A DNA stretch of 17,275 nucleotides. It comes from Sphingobium sp. GTDB taxonomy: Bacteria > Pseudomonadota > Alphaproteobacteria > Sphingomonadales > Sphingomonadaceae. The translations under genes and the position numbers were made by a program. The notes below the pieces were generated by a model, which saw nothing but the letters and a program-made list of their open reading frames with translations, ran no database searches and had not been told where the DNA came from. The stretch spans positions 3,881-21,155 of the forward strand of contig JAGIAA010000056.1 of assembly GCA_017745115.1 (NCBI GenBank). Reading direction: 5' to 3'. This document shows, piece after piece, positions 6,957-14,745 of the stretch (position 1 is its first letter; each line of letters begins with the position of its first letter).

Positions 6957-7883
6957 TTAGCTTGCTCGCTGCGCGGCCGCTTGTGCCGCTGCCACGGGAC
7001 CATTGGCTGACGTCTTCAGATTGGGCCAGATCTTGCCGACCAGATGGTCGAGCAGGAAGATCGAGATCAGCGCCGTCATGAAAGTCGTCATGCCCGCAAA
7101 ATCATGCAGGAACCCCTGCGCCATCGCCTCGCCGCCATAATAGGTCAGCAGCACGAGGAACATGATGCGCACGAAGTTGGCGAAGATCGCCACCGGCGCC
7201 ACGGCCACGAACAGCAGCATCGCATAGCGAAAATTGGCATGGTGCCGCAGATAGACGTAGAACAGCGAAATGGCCGACAGCGAGATGAGCGAATTGAGGC
7301 CCGAGCATGCATCAGCCACGAAGAGCTGATACTGGCCGATCTGGATCGTCACGCCTTCCTGCGCGATCGGATAGCCCAGATGATAGAGCAGGCTCACCGA
7401 CCAGCCGGACAACGCCACCTTCAGCGGATTGGTGATGGCCGCAACGATGGTTTCCGGCGGTGGGAACATGAACAGCAGGTAGAACAACGGAAACCACAGC
7501 ACCATCAGCGCGCGCCGCCCGATGAAGCTGAACAGCGTCAGGATCAGCAGGCCGTACGTGACATAGCCTTCGATCTCGACGATCGCGCTGACGCGGGCGA
7601 TGTAATAGAGCGCCAGCAGGGGCACCAGCAACAGGAGGACAGTGCGGGTCGGCGCTGGCTTCGCGAAAGGCCGCGCATGCTTCCACTCGCGCACCAGCAA
7701 CCAGAGGCCCGTCGCCAGCACGATCGGCCCATGAGCGCCCTGCTCGGTCGACCAGCTATCCTTGCTGACGAACAGCATCGTCGGCAGGAAAATGGCCAAA
7801 GCTCCGGCAAGAAGCACCGGATTGGCCAGAATCCACTGGATTGGGGCGCTTTTCGACCACTCGGTCGTGCTGGAATTTGTCAC
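6957..7883 (-). CDS. xrtV: Exosortase V (XrtV)-like transpeptidase
   Basis: Exosortases are inner-membrane cysteine enzymes that cleave PEP-CTERM-type sorting tails and probably attach the proteins to the cell surface. This 308-residue protein is nearly all membrane helices (about eight: for example 20-38, 80-95, 107-120, 125-140, 190-212, 220-248, 265-280). It has the three catalytic landmarks: Cys193 in ADACSGLNSL, Arg239 in ANFVRI and His260 in FLHDFAG. The start is a GTG at 7883 with AAGG 5 nt upstream. No substrate protein with a sorting tail is in the window, so targets must be elsewhere. Sphingomonads commonly carry this type with a PEPxxWA-like tail on substrates (from memory). Convergent with epsI. 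Confidence 0.88.
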   Translation of the reverse strand: MTNSSTTEWSKSAPIQWILANPVLLAGALAIFLPTMLFVSKDSWSTEQGAHGPIVLATGLWLLVREWKHARPFAKPAPTRTVLLLLVPLLALYYIARVSAIVEIEGYVTYGLLILTLFSFIGRRALMVLWFPLFYLLFMFPPPETIVAAITNPLKVALSGWSVSLLYHLGYPIAQEGVTIQIGQYQLFVADACSGLNSLISLSAISLFYVYLRHHANFRYAMLLFVAVAPVAIFANFVRIMFLVLLTYYGGEAMAQGFLHDFAGMTTFMTALISIFLLDHLVGKIWPNLKTSANGPVAAAQAAAQRAS

Positions 7884-8002
7884 TGTAGCCTTTGTCCCAC
7901 CCCAAATGTTCCGGCCTTATTGGCCAAGTCCAGTTAACAGCCGGTATTTATACGCGATAGACGCCGCATTTGCGGCCCGCAATATCCAGCCACGGCGCAT
8001 GT

Positions 8003-8809
8003 TCAGGTCCACCAATAAGCGATCGCGCGCATCTCGATACTGATGCGCGGCGCTGCATCCGCCGGGCTCAACGGATCGTCGAAGGCGACGTGGGGCATGA
8101 GGCGCGCCACCCCCGTCTCGCTGTCATGCGTCTTGAAAACGATCGCCTCGTCCACTGTCAGATCGGGATACCAGCACCAGCGGTGCCCAGGATCATGCGC
8201 GACGACGTAGCCTTCAAACGACCAGTCGCCCTGTGGGCTATCGAAGATGGCGTCCGCCAGGACGAGGTCATCGCCGGTCACGGTCCGCGCATCACACAGT
8301 GCGAGCGGCACGTCCTGCGGTGCCGGCGACAGAGCGCGCCAGACATTGTAATGCGCCGCGCGCCGGAACGGCCGCCCTTCCGCACGGCCTTCCGCAAACT
8401 GCCGGCCCGTCGCGTCGCTGATGTCGACATGCGCGAAACGGGCGGGGTAGCTGTTGTCCTTGGAGCCGGCCTTCCCGCCCCGCTCGGAAAAGCGCATGAT
8501 CGGCGGGCTGTTGCAGAAGACGGCGTCCGCGCCGGAAACGGCCTTCACCAGCTCGGCGATCTCAGGGCAATGCACCTTTGCAGCGGCATCGCGATCGGCA
8601 AAGTCAGTCACCGCGCTCTTATGATCGACGAGGATGAATCCCTCGACGTCGAGACTGGTCCGCTGGCCGCGCACGCCATGAATGGGCATCGTCCGCGCAT
8701 CGATCACCACGGTATCGCGGCTGTGATCATTGGCGAAATAGCAAGGGCGCGCCGGCTCGCGGGCCGAGTAGTTGATCGTCACAGCGTCGCGCGCGCCTGA
8801 TTGAGGCAT
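8003..8809 (-). CDS. CmcJ/NvfI-family oxidoreductase (asaB-like)
   Basis: A 268-residue cytoplasmic protein of the CmcJ/NvfI family, named after CmcJ of cephamycin synthesis and NvfI, a fungal iron/2-oxoglutarate-type oxygenase. Bacterial members mostly have no known substrate. The visible family marks are AHVDIS (126-131, an HxD metal pair), HYNVWR (153-158), a central PLALCDARTV, and HDPGHRWCWYPDLTVDE (205-221) followed by FKTHDS (225-230) and an Arg at 261. The start at 8809 has GGAGAGGA 7 nt upstream; a longer frame to 9016 overlaps the divergent transporter and is rejected. It is divergent from the MHS transporter with a 136-bp shared promoter region, which suggests, without proof, a common substrate or regulator. 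Confidence 0.8.
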   Translation of the reverse strand: MPQSGARDAVTINYSAREPARPCYFANDHSRDTVVIDARTMPIHGVRGQRTSLDVEGFILVDHKSAVTDFADRDAAAKVHCPEIAELVKAVSGADAVFCNSPPIMRFSERGGKAGSKDNSYPARFAHVDISDATGRQFAEGRAEGRPFRRAAHYNVWRALSPAPQDVPLALCDARTVTGDDLVLADAIFDSPQGDWSFEGYVVAHDPGHRWCWYPDLTVDEAIVFKTHDSETGVARLMPHVAFDDPLSPADAAPRISIEMRAIAYWWT

Positions 8810-8871
8810 GGGGGCGTCCTCTCCGGTTTCTCTCCCGCGTAGCGGTTCAGCGCGCGCGAGAAAAGAGCGGA

Positions 8872-8927
8872 CCCGCTGGACAGCGAGGAAAAAGCGCGTC
8901 TTTAATGCATGATCGGTGGCCAGCGGG
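8872..8927. promoter_or_regulatory. Spaced inverted repeat in the divergent oxidoreductase/transporter promoter
   Basis: CCCGCTGG at 8872-8879 is repeated as its exact reverse complement CCAGCGGG at 8920-8927, 40 bp apart (about five helical turns centre to centre less a fraction), in the 136 bp between the two divergent starts. It could be a pair of half-sites for a regulator. It is G+C rich and may be chance. Confidence 0.25.
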
Positions 8928-8945
8928 CTGGGGGAGCGGACGAGC

Positions 8946-10250
8946 ATGACCAGCGCAAGCACCGCACCGGCGCCGCAGGGCCACCTGCGCTCCATCATCG
9001 GCGGATCGCTCGGCAATTTCGTCGAATGGTATGACTGGTACGCCTATTCGGCCTTTTCCGTCTATTTCGCGAGCCGCTTCTTCCCCTCGGGCGACCGGAC
9101 CGCCGAACTGCTCGGCGCAGCGGCGATCTTTGCGGTCGGCTTTTTCATGCGGCCGATCGGCGCCTGGCTGATGGGCGTTTATGCCGACCGGCACGGCCGC
9201 AAGGCCGGCCTCGCTCTGTCGGTCGCGATGATGGGCGGTGGCTCTCTGATGATCGCCTGCATCCCGACCGTCGCAACGATCGGCGTCGGTGCCCCGATCC
9301 TGCTGCTCGTCGCCCGCTTGTTGCAAGGTCTCAGCGTCGGCGGCGAATATGGCGCGAGCGCGACCTATCTGGCGGAAATGGCCACCGAGGGCCGCCGCGG
9401 GCACATTTCCAGCTATCAATATGTGACTCTGATCGGCGGGCAGCTTGCGGCGCTGGCCGTGCAGATGATCCTGCAGACGATGCTCGACGAGGCGCAGATG
9501 GAAGCCTGGGGCTGGCGTATCGCCTTCCTGATCGGCGCGATATTGGCGTTCGGCGTGTATTTCCTGCGGCGCAAGATCGCAGAGACAGCCGATTATGAGA
9601 CAGCCAGGGCCACCGGGCGCAAGTCCGGTGGGCTCGAACTGATCCGCGAGCATCCGGGCGCGGCGCTGCTGGTGCTGGCACTGACCGCAGGCGGCACGCT
9701 CGCCTTCTATGCCTACACGACCTACATGCAGAAATATCTCGCCAACTCGGCCGGCTTCACCCGGCCGCAGGCGACGACGATCATGACCGGTGCGCTGTTC
9801 CTCTTCATGTGTGCGCAGCCTTTGTTCGGCAGCCTCTCGGATCGGATCGGCCGGCGACCGCTGCTGATCGGCTTCGGCCTCGCCGGTACTCTGTTCACCG
9901 TCCCACTCTTCCACGGCATCGCCCACGCCGGATCGCCATTCGCCGCCTTCCTGCTCGTGCTGGCGGGGCTCATGTGCGTCTCGGGCTACACCTCGATCAA
10001 CGCGGTGGTGAAGGCGGAACTCTTTCCCGCGCACATCCGTGCACTCGGTGTGGCGCTGCCCTATGCGGTCGCGAACAGCCTGTTCGGCGGCACTGCGGAA
10101 TATGTGGCGCTCAAGCTCAAGGACATCGGCCAGGAAAGCCTGTTCTATTGGTATGTGAGCGGCATGTGCGCGCTGTCGCTCGTCGCCTACTGGCGCATGC
10201 GCGAGACGGCGAGGCATGGGACGATGGCGGGCGACAAGGCGGCTAGCTGA
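8946..10250 (+). CDS. MHS-family (KgtP-like) MFS permease
   Basis: A 434-residue, 12-helix major facilitator of the metabolite:H+ symporter family, whose members carry 2-oxoglutarate, citrate, proline or aromatic acids. The family opening GNFVEWYDWYAYS is at about 24-36. The loop 2-3 motif is GVYADRHGRKAG, its second-half copy GSLSDRIGRRPL, and RLLQGLSVGGEYGASATYLAE is the helix 4-5 signature. ELFPAHIRALGVALPYAVAN near the end matches KgtP-like proteins. I start it at the ATG at 8946 (MTSAST), with a GGGGGAG upstream; a GTG at 8916 would add ten residues. The substrate is unknown; divergence from the CmcJ-like gene hints at a dicarboxylate or aromatic acid. The last 8 bp overlap the end of tesB on the other strand. 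Confidence 0.88.
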   Translation: MTSASTAPAPQGHLRSIIGGSLGNFVEWYDWYAYSAFSVYFASRFFPSGDRTAELLGAAAIFAVGFFMRPIGAWLMGVYADRHGRKAGLALSVAMMGGGSLMIACIPTVATIGVGAPILLLVARLLQGLSVGGEYGASATYLAEMATEGRRGHISSYQYVTLIGGQLAALAVQMILQTMLDEAQMEAWGWRIAFLIGAILAFGVYFLRRKIAETADYETARATGRKSGGLELIREHPGAALLVLALTAGGTLAFYAYTTYMQKYLANSAGFTRPQATTIMTGALFLFMCAQPLFGSLSDRIGRRPLLIGFGLAGTLFTVPLFHGIAHAGSPFAAFLLVLAGLMCVSGYTSINAVVKAELFPAHIRALGVALPYAVANSLFGGTAEYVALKLKDIGQESLFYWYVSGMCALSLVAYWRMRETARHGTMAGDKAAS

Positions 10251-11154
10251 CCGGCCGCATCAGCCCTTCCTGAGCGGTGGTCGCCACGAGCCGGCCGTCC
10301 TGCGTGAAGAAACGCCCGCATGCGAGGCCGCGCGCATCCCCGGTCCAGGGACTTTCGATCTGGTAGAGTAGCCAGTCGCCGCACTGGACATCGCCATGGA
10401 ACCACATGCTGTGATCGATGCTTGCCGACTGGTAGCCGGGCATACCGATCTGGATGCCATGCGCGCGATAAGCAGAGGCGAGCAGCAGGGAATCGCTGAT
10501 CCAGCCCAGCAAGGCGCGCTGCATCGCTTGCGGCAAGTCGAGTGGTCCCTCTCCCACCCGGATCCAGCAATAAGCGAGACCCGGATGCGGCTGCTCAAGC
10601 GCTTCCGGCGTCAATGTCGCGACGGGCCGATACTCAAATGCACTGGGCCGCTGGATCAGGCGCTTGAAGACCGGGCTGGCTTTGTCGGGATGCTGAGCGA
10701 CATAATCCGCGAAACTGCCCAGTTCCTCCGGCATGGGCACGTCCGGCATCGGCATCTGGTGATGCAGGCCCTTTTCGTGCGCATGGAAGGAGGCGGTCAT
10801 GTTGAAGGCCGGCTTTCCGTCCTGCCGCGCCACGACGCGGCGGTTGGAGAAGGCCTTGCCGTCCATGTCCGCATCGACGGCATAGTCAATCTCATGGTCC
10901 TCGCTCGCTGGCCGCATGAAATAGCAGTGCAGCGAATGGATCGGGCGGTTGTCCGGCACGGTCTTGCTGGCCGCCATGATCGCCTGGCCGACAACCTGCC
11001 CTCCGAAAACGCGGCCGACGCCGCCGGGCCTGCGTGCGCCGGTGAAGTGCAGCGGTTCGGCGCCGGCGCGCACGTCGAGGAGGCCTAGGAGGCCCGCGAC
11101 CAGCGCCGCTACTTCCGGATCGCCCTGCCCTGCTGACATTCGCGTCAACTGCAT
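10243..11154 (-). CDS. tesB: Acyl-CoA thioesterase II (TesB)
   Basis: TesB hydrolyses medium- and long-chain acyl-CoA to free acid and CoA. The 303-residue protein has two hot-dog domains. Domain 1 contains RVFGGQVVGQAIMAA (48-62), HSLHCYFMRPA (73-83) and SNRRVVARQDGKPAFNM. Domain 2 contains WISDSLLLASAYR (218-230), ASIDHSMWFH (244-253) and TTAQEGLMR (292-300). By recalled alignment with the E. coli enzyme the catalytic set is Asp221, Ser245 (Thr in E. coli) and Gln295. Three starts are close (GTG 11163, ATG 11154, ATG 11139); I prefer 11154, with AGGTG 6 nt upstream. It is head-to-head with the GST (84 bp apart) and overlaps the MHS transporter by 8 bp at its 3' end. Confidence 0.93.
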   Translation of the reverse strand: MQLTRMSAGQGDPEVAALVAGLLGLLDVRAGAEPLHFTGARRPGGVGRVFGGQVVGQAIMAASKTVPDNRPIHSLHCYFMRPASEDHEIDYAVDADMDGKAFSNRRVVARQDGKPAFNMTASFHAHEKGLHHQMPMPDVPMPEELGSFADYVAQHPDKASPVFKRLIQRPSAFEYRPVATLTPEALEQPHPGLAYCWIRVGEGPLDLPQAMQRALLGWISDSLLLASAYRAHGIQIGMPGYQSASIDHSMWFHGDVQCGDWLLYQIESPWTGDARGLACGRFFTQDGRLVATTAQEGLMRPVS

Positions 11155-11238
11155 CAATTGCACCTACCCGGCAAGGCCCACGCGCGTTATTCGAGGCCGG
11201 AGCGGTGCGGAGCAACCCGCCGCCAAGGGAGGATGGGC

Positions 11239-11961
11239 ATGCTGGCGCTTTATCATTTCGGGCCGGTGGCCAATTCACTGACGCCGCTGCTGTGCCTTAT
11301 CGAGAAAGGTCTCGATTTCGATGACCGTTTCCTGAATTCCCGCCTGTGGGAACATCACAGCTCCGAATTCCGCGCGATCAACCCGCAAGGCATGGTACCG
11401 GTGCTGCTGCACGATGGCCGGACCGTGACCGAATCCACGGTCATCAACGAATATCTGGAAGACGCCTTCCCTGACGCGCCACTCCGTCCTGCCGATCCCT
11501 ACAGCCGCGCGCAGATGCGGGTCTGGACCAAATATGTCGACGAATATGTCTGCCCCGCGCTGACCACGATCGGTGCACAAGGCGCGCGCGCTTTCGTGGG
11601 CTCGATGGACGCCGACGATCTCGCCGGCCGCATCGCCAACATGCCCAATGCCGAGGTGCGCCGGAAGTGGGAGACGATCGCCGCGGCCGGCTATAGCGAC
11701 GAGCAACTCGCCGACGCCCGCGCCAAGCTCGCCCTCGTCGTCGCGCGTGTCGAGGCGCAGCTCGGCGAGAGCGGCGACTGGATTGTCGCCTCGGGCTATT
11801 CGCTCGCCGACATCAAGCTCTATTCGATGATGCCCGGCGTCGAGCGGGTGCTTGCCGACCAATGCAACGAAACCGCTTCGCCCCTCACGCATGCCTGGCT
11901 GCGCCGCATGGAAGCGCGCCCCGCTGTGCAGGCGATGCGCGCGAAAGAGTATAAGCGCTAG
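11239..11961 (+). CDS. Glutathione S-transferase, LigF-like (beta-etherase type)
   Basis: A 240-residue GST. The N-terminal thioredoxin fold has FGPVANSLTPL (8-18, glutathione-activating Ser/Asn region), EKGLDF, EHHSSEFRAINPQGMVPVL (38-56) and VTESTVINEYLED (63-75, the Glu-Ser that binds glutathione). The helical domain opens LRPADPYSRAQMRVWTKYVD and contains GYSLADIKLYS. These stretches closely recall LigF of Sphingobium SYK-6, which cleaves beta-aryl ethers of lignin dimers with glutathione. The same fold also serves dehalogenases and isomerases, so the substrate is a guess. The start at 11239 has GGGAGG 6 nt upstream; the ATG at 11233 is too close to it. No promoter is obvious in the 84 bp shared with tesB. 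Confidence 0.88.
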   Translation: MLALYHFGPVANSLTPLLCLIEKGLDFDDRFLNSRLWEHHSSEFRAINPQGMVPVLLHDGRTVTESTVINEYLEDAFPDAPLRPADPYSRAQMRVWTKYVDEYVCPALTTIGAQGARAFVGSMDADDLAGRIANMPNAEVRRKWETIAAAGYSDEQLADARAKLALVVARVEAQLGESGDWIVASGYSLADIKLYSMMPGVERVLADQCNETASPLTHAWLRRMEARPAVQAMRAKEYKR

Positions 11962-11990
11962 CGACCAGCGCGCGATGAAATGCGGACATG

Positions 11991-12019
11991 TTGACGCCTC
12001 AACGAGGCCGCACTAGCCT
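11991..12019 (+). promoter_or_regulatory. Candidate sigma-70 promoter before the broken GST/MFS pair
   Basis: TTGACG (11991-11996), a 17-bp spacer and TAGCCT (12014-12019), 41 bp before the ATG of the GST remnant, which has its own AGGGGGG ribosome site. The -35 is strong and the -10 weak. A similar TTGCCA/TAGTCT pair lies before the SDR gene. Confidence 0.4.
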
Positions 12020-12060
12020 CACGCCATCGAGCGGAAAAACCGCCGGCTTCAGGGGGGCGG

Positions 12061-12289
12061 ATGCTCGAGGTTCACACCTGGCAACCGAATGCAAACTCAG
12101 GCAAACCTCTGCTTTGTCTGCACGAGAAGGGCGTGCCCTTCACCTATCATTATGTCGACATGGGGAAGCAGCGTTGGGCAGTGGCTGGTCCGCGTCGCAT
12201 CGCGCCCGCGCGTGCTGGAGGCATTGGGACGGCCGGATACGGCGCCCGAAGTGATCACCATGGGACCGGAGCGCGGACGCTGGGGCTGA
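12061..12289 (+). pseudogene. Glutathione S-transferase with its centre deleted and frame shifted
   Basis: The first 36 codons read like a GST start: MLEVHTWQPNANSGKPLLCL followed by HEKGVPFTYHYVDMGK. About base 12168 the homology jumps, in the +1 frame, to what looks like a GST end: QWLVRVASRPRVLEALGRPD, then PERGRWG and a stop at 12287-12289. The middle, some 150 codons with the substrate helices and the glutathione-binding Glu-Ser, is missing. Promoter, ribosome site, start and stop remain. The two halves are in different frames, so no hybrid protein can form; the first frame runs to 12306 through nonsense. It is distinct in sequence from the intact GST at 11239. Recognition of the short C-terminal half as GST is the less certain part. 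Confidence 0.75.
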
Positions 12290-12302
12290 AGGGGAAAACT
12301 GG

Positions 12303-13576
12303 ATGAGCACGACCTATGACGGCGCGGACAGCGAGACGAGAATATTCTCGGGCTCCTCATCCAGCAGATCAAGACCGATTTCCAGCTGACCGATTCCGAA
12401 GCCGGCCTCCTCCTCGGCCCGACCCAGGCGATCTTCTATGCGCTCGTGGCGGTGCCCTTCTCCCGCTACATCGACCGCTGGACCCGCAAGTGGATCATCG
12501 CCAGCGGATTGATCATCTGGAGCCTCGCCACCGCCGCCTCGGGTCTTGCCGCCAATTTCACCCAGCTGTTCGTCGCGCGCGTCGTCGTCGGCGCCGGCGA
12601 ATCCGTAAACGGCCCAACCGCCTATTCGATGGTCGCCGACAGTTTTCCGCGCGAACGCCTGCCGCGTGCAGTTGCGACCCTGCAGCTCGGCTCGGTGGCG
12701 GGCAGCGGCCTGTCGCTGTTACTCGGCGGAGCGATGATCTGGCTCATCGCCGAGGTCGGATCCCCGGATTTGCCGATCGTTGGCATGTTACGTCCATGGC
12801 AAGCCGTGCTCCTGCTCATCGGCCTGCCCGGGCTTGTCGTGTCGCTGTTGCTGCTGACAGTCAAGGAACCGCCACGCCACAATCTCGCCATGGCGTCTCG
12901 CAAAACCGGATTCAGCACCACGGTCAAATATCTCTGGCTACATTTCGCCGTTTTCGGGCCGATGTTCATCGGCCTCACCTTGGGATCGCTCGACGTCGGT
13001 GGACGGCAATGGGGCGCGGCCTTCTTTCAGCGCACCTACGGATGGTCGCCGGCGCAGTACGGCATCGTCTCCGGCATGCTGTCGATTCCGCTGATGTTGC
13101 TTGGATTGTTCCTCGGCGCAAGATGGGCGGAATGGTTCCAGAAGCGCGGCGACCCGGCCGGCGCCTATCGCGTGATCCTCTATACGAGGCTCATCTCAAT
13201 CCCCTTCTCGATCATGATGCCGCTCATGCCGACGCCCGAGCTGTCGATCGCGTTCAACGGGGTCTTCTACCTGACGATCGGCATGACCGGACCGATGCTC
13301 AATGCGGCGATGCTGGCGATCTCTCCCAATGAGATACGCGGCCAGATCATGACGCTCTACCTATTCATCTATACGGTCGTTGGTGTCGGCGCGGCGCCCT
13401 ATGTGACTGGCCTGACGACCGACTACATCTTCACCTCGCCCGATGACCTGAGGTGGTCGATCGCGCTGTTGCATGTCGTGTTCCTCCCTTTGTCACTGGG
13501 CGTCACGTGGCTCGGACTGAAGGCCTTCCGGAAGGAGGTCGAACGCCTGAATCGGGCTGATCAGCAAAAGGCATGA
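12303..13576 (+). pseudogene. MFS permease (spinster-like) with first helix deleted and frame shifted
   Basis: A proper start (ATG 12303, AAGGGGA 7 nt upstream, 14 nt after the GST remnant) opens a 29-residue frame MSTTYDGADSETR... ending at a TGA. From about 12328 the next frame reads ENILGLLIQQIKTDFQLTDS and continues without a stop to 13576 as a full MFS body: PFSRYIDRWTRKWIIASGL, VARVVVGAGESVNGPTAYSM, and then helices 4-12 with NEIRGQIMTLYLFIYTVVG. In relatives about 30 residues forming helix 1 (ending in a NxxDRxxLS-type motif) stand between these two parts. A GTG at 12446 could start a 376-residue protein lacking helix 1 and part of helix 2, unlikely to transport. Likely former operon partner of the GST remnant. 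Confidence 0.75.
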
Positions 13577-13592
13577 GACCCTGTCATTTTTG

Positions 13593-13620
13593 CCATTCGG
13601 GCCAAGCTTGTCGAAGTCCC
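13593..13620. repeat. Single arm of the sphingomonad repeat
   Basis: This 28-bp stretch (core GGGCCAAGCTTGTCGAAGTC) matches the left arm of the element at 16102-16130 with a few changes, but no facing arm is found nearby. It lies between the convergent ends of the MFS remnant and the secreted-protein gene, where a bidirectional terminator would be expected. It could be a half element left after deletion. The rest of the 134-bp gap shows nothing recognisable. Confidence 0.65.
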
Positions 13621-13710
13621 GTCCTGCAACATCGTGCAGACCGCGCGATGGACGTTGGAGCCGAACGCGTGCGAACTACAACGAAGCGCTAACGATGATG
13701 TTGGCCGATC

Positions 13711-14577
13711 TCAGTCGGACGCCGGCCAGTAGCGCGGCGTCGAAAGGTTCATGGTGCGGAAGAAGGCGTTGATCGCGTGGATCTCGCCGCCCCAGATCTT
13801 GAATGCCTCGAAGGTGACCAGCGCATTGTCCGGGCCATAGGAACCGGTGTAGCCGAAGTTCATCCAAAGCAGGACGATCCCCTTCTCCTCGTCGACCGCG
13901 GCGACATTTGCAATGATGCCGGGATGCACGACGATGCGCTGCGAATACAAGCCGCAGTCGCCGCGCCCGCAGCCTTCTCCAGCCAGGATCGCGCCGTTCT
14001 CGACGCGATATGCCTCGGGGGCGAATGGAGTCCTTGCGTCGCTGAAGCTGCCGATGCGCAACCCCTCGGCGTACGTGAGCGCAGTCTTGATCATCGCCTG
14101 GCGAGGCATTTTCTTCCCGGCCGGGATCGTCGTCTCCATTCCACGAATGGGCTTGCCGAGTTCGGTCGGACGCAGGCGCGACCCGGGCTCGACACGCTGG
14201 ACCAGCGATTCAATGCCGCCGATCTTGCCATCTTCGACACGGAGCAGCACCGAATAAAGCACAGCCACATCGCCCTCGAGCAGATGGACATGCGTCGCCG
14301 CGATCTTCCTCGTCATGTCGAGATAGTCGTGGCGGAACGTGCCCTTGCCGGTGATCGTCGTCCAGATGCCCTCGCCGAGCTTCTTGTCCTGCGAGTCCTC
14401 GGTGTAGCGGATCGCCGGCTTGGCGAGCGGGAGCTTCGAGGCGTCATGCGCGACCACCGCATCGACATAAGCCGTGAGGAGGTTGGTCATGCAGGTGCGG
14501 TCGCAGGAGGCGGCAGAGGCGGGGGTGGCACTGATGCCCAAAGCGATCGAGAATGAGAGAAAGTAACGACGTGCCAT
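13711..14577 (-). CDS. Secreted protein of unknown function, NTF2/SnoaL-like in part
   Basis: I do not recognise a named family with confidence. The 288-residue product has a clear Sec signal (MARRYFLSFSIALGISATPASA, split after Ala22, an AxA site) and is then soluble. Four cysteines form two groups (C25-x3-C29 near the mature start and a C-x4-C in GEGCGRGDCG at about 200-209), probably disulfides in the periplasm. The part from about 30 to 125 (LLTAYVDAVVAHDASKLPLA then TEDSQDKKLGEGIW) and the end (FKIWGGEIHAINAFFRTM) resemble NTF2/SnoaL-like or DUF8021-like domains, which include small lyases and isomerases. The ATG at 14577 has AGGGGGA 7 nt upstream. It is co-directional with the SDR gene 168 bp upstream, with a repeat in between. 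Confidence 0.7.
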   Translation of the reverse strand: MARRYFLSFSIALGISATPASAASCDRTCMTNLLTAYVDAVVAHDASKLPLAKPAIRYTEDSQDKKLGEGIWTTITGKGTFRHDYLDMTRKIAATHVHLLEGDVAVLYSVLLRVEDGKIGGIESLVQRVEPGSRLRPTELGKPIRGMETTIPAGKKMPRQAMIKTALTYAEGLRIGSFSDARTPFAPEAYRVENGAILAGEGCGRGDCGLYSQRIVVHPGIIANVAAVDEEKGIVLLWMNFGYTGSYGPDNALVTFEAFKIWGGEIHAINAFFRTMNLSTPRYWPASD

Positions 14578-14654
14578 TATGAAATCCCCCTGCCAAATTT
14601 CTTCGTCGCCGCGCGTCCACCGGCTCGTCGAAACAGGACGCGATTATTGCTCAT

Positions 14655-14727
14655 CCGTTCGTGCCGAGCGAAGTCGAGACACGCTGTCCGCTCCGCCATG
14701 GTTCTCGACTTCGCTCGAACCGAGCGG
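14655..14727. repeat. Sphingomonad-type inverted repeat between SDR and secreted-protein genes
   Basis: Arms at 14655-14683 (core CCGAGCGAAGTCGAGACACG) and 14700-14727 (core CTCGACTTCGCTCGAACCG) are imperfect reverse complements separated by 16 bp. It is the same type as 3693-3760. It begins 18 bp past the SDR stop on the minus strand and could serve as its terminator or mRNA end. Confidence 0.85.
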
Positions 14728-14745
14728 AGTGATCATACGAATTCC

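Noticed and set aside
8847..10217. 456-residue open frame opposite the MHS transporter
   Set aside because: Shadow of the transporter; composition rich in Arg, His and Gln, and no motif.
12316..13332. 338-residue Arg-rich plus-strand frame over the MFS gene
   Set aside because: Out-of-frame shadow; the membrane-helix pattern lies in the frame ending at 13576.
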